Source: Kalaharituber pfeilii
Taxonomy: Eukaryota; Ascomycota; Pezizomycetes; Pezizales; Pezizaceae
Assembly (NCBI GenBank): GCA_015179045.1
Contig: WHUZ01000031.1
Span: 248,001-312,000, forward strand
Length of the DNA stretch: 64,000 nt
Direction of reading: 5' to 3'
A model generated the notes under the pieces. That model was not told the origin of the DNA. It made no database searches and saw only the letters and a program-made list of their open reading frames with translations. The position numbers were made by a program, and so were the translations under genes. Shown here in pieces: positions 63,101 to 64,000 of this stretch (the first letter of the stretch is position 1; each line of letters begins with the position of its first letter).

Positions 63101-64000
63101 TTCATCTTCGGATCCCAAAACCTACCAGCAAATCCCCAAGCACCTCCGTCAATCTAAATCCCTTATATTGTGCCCTCCCGGGCTAATCGACAACTGGTGG
63201 GAGGAATTCCACAAATGGCTTCCCGTGGACTCAGCGACGGGCAACCTTGACCAACGACACATTGGCGACTTGCACAAAATTACCTCCAATATGGGCACTG
63301 TGTCACGAATCCAGAAGATCCGGAACTGGGACGCCAAAGGAGGGATACTGATTATAAGCTACTACATGTTTCGCAGGATTGTTAACGACTCGCAGCAGAG
63401 CGACATGCGGAAGATTTTCTTGGAGAGTCCGAACCTGATTGTTGCGGATGAAGCACACCATATGAAGAACCCGAGGGCTAGCATCACGAAGGCTGCGGTT
63501 CAATTTAGGAGCAATAGCCGCATTGCAATAACGGGGAGCCCTCTGTCGAATAATTTGACAGAGTATTGGACCATGATTGAGTGGATTGATCCCGGGTATC
63601 TGGGAGGCGAAAAGGAGTTTATATTGAAGTACGCACGGCCAATCGAGGATGGGCTGCACATTGACAGCACGCGGGCGGAGAGGAGAGAGTGCCTAAAGAT
63701 GCTGCGTGTGCTCAACAAGGATTTAGATCCCAAGGTGCACCGGGCGGATGTGACGTCGATCTCAAATCTTCTGCCGCCAAAGACGGAGTTTTTGATTACG
63801 ATACCACTGACGCCGTTTCAGAAGGAGCTGTACTTGCTACTCATTGAGGCATTCAAGAGCAAGGATTTCTCGTTCTTTGATGCAGCAAATCTGCTGTTTT
63901 TGACGAATAACCATCCAATGGTGGTCCTGAGGTCGTTAGAGCTGAGGAAACAGCGAAAGGGGGCCGGGGAGGGCAAGGAGGGGAAGGATAAGGACAAGGA
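60193..64000 (+). CDS. SNF2-family ATPase with N-terminal SAM-like domain, partial
   Basis: Exon 1 runs 60193-62974 and exon 2 from 63068 beyond the window, with a 93-bp GT-AG intron. Residues 13-80 (FDWSVARTAHELSLLLPD, then ITGRALLTILTLENLKTEL) look like a SAM domain. A long acidic disordered region follows. The ATPase core starts YFHPQIAKDLKQHQVAGVRF with motif I MGLGKTFQ, then Ia SLILCPPGLIDNWWEEF, motif II VADEAHHMKNP and motif III AITGSPLSNNL. This order and the spacing match Rad54/ATRX-type remodelers. The frame changes at a G4-T-G5 run (60888-60897): the SAM frame closes at 60921 while the ATPase frame is open from 60891. One missing base, or an unmodelled intron, would reconcile them. 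The helicase C-terminal half lies outside the window. Confidence 0.85.

Overview
The window looks like nuclear DNA of a filamentous ascomycete (Pezizomycotina). Genes are eukaryotic, with many short introns (mostly 50-120 bp, GT-AG, often with CTAAC or CTGAC-like branch sites). The gene set includes a complex I subunit (absent from Saccharomyces), a fungal alpha-actinin, a PH-CRIB PAK kinase, Mid1, a GH5 beta-glucanase and a peroxisomal-type citrate synthase. Genes are widely spaced, homopolymer tracts are abundant, and no tRNA, rRNA, CRISPR array or bacterial feature was seen. The class within Pezizomycotina cannot be fixed from this sequence alone. All exon models were built by eye, and each was checked for reading-frame continuity across splice sites.

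Layout. 1-9401 is gene-poor; its best structure is a small poly(A)-tailed insertion flanked by 11-bp direct repeats near 7.4 kb. 9402-10438 (-) is a CBF1-type bHLH factor. 10.4-16.2 kb is gene-poor with a G-rich island. 16185-17690 (+) is a secreted exo-beta-1,3-glucanase. 18235-21307 (+) is a UBA/UIM protein with a USP-like fold that appears to have lost its catalytic Cys and His boxes. 22644-24716 (-) is Mid1, divergent from Dcp1 at 25608-27461 (+). 29083-31266 (-) is a ten-exon citrate synthase whose last small exon supplies a peroxisomal AKL tail. 32776-35382 (-) is the Cla4 kinase.

The accessory region is 35.4-44.8 kb. It holds AT-rich DNA, at least four small TA-flanked inverted-repeat elements (two of them nested), and an unrecognised six-exon gene with a possible PD-(D/E)XK-like motif and a minisatellite inside its first intron. 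Dense housekeeping genes then resume: an Alb1-like protein and alpha-actinin (-), complex I B12 (-), CAF1 deadenylase (+), ERF4 (+) and a SAM-SNF2 ATPase (+) that runs off the right edge.

Links between genes. Dcp1 (decapping) and Caf1 (deadenylation) act in the same mRNA decay pathway. Cla4, alpha-actinin, Mid1 and Erf4 act at the cell cortex or plasma membrane (polarity, actin, calcium entry, Ras palmitoylation). There is no sign of a physical cluster for one pathway. Several conserved genes (Cla4, the SNF2 ATPase, the USP-like protein) show apparent frame breaks next to homopolymer or GC-rich runs. These may be sequence errors or unmodelled introns.
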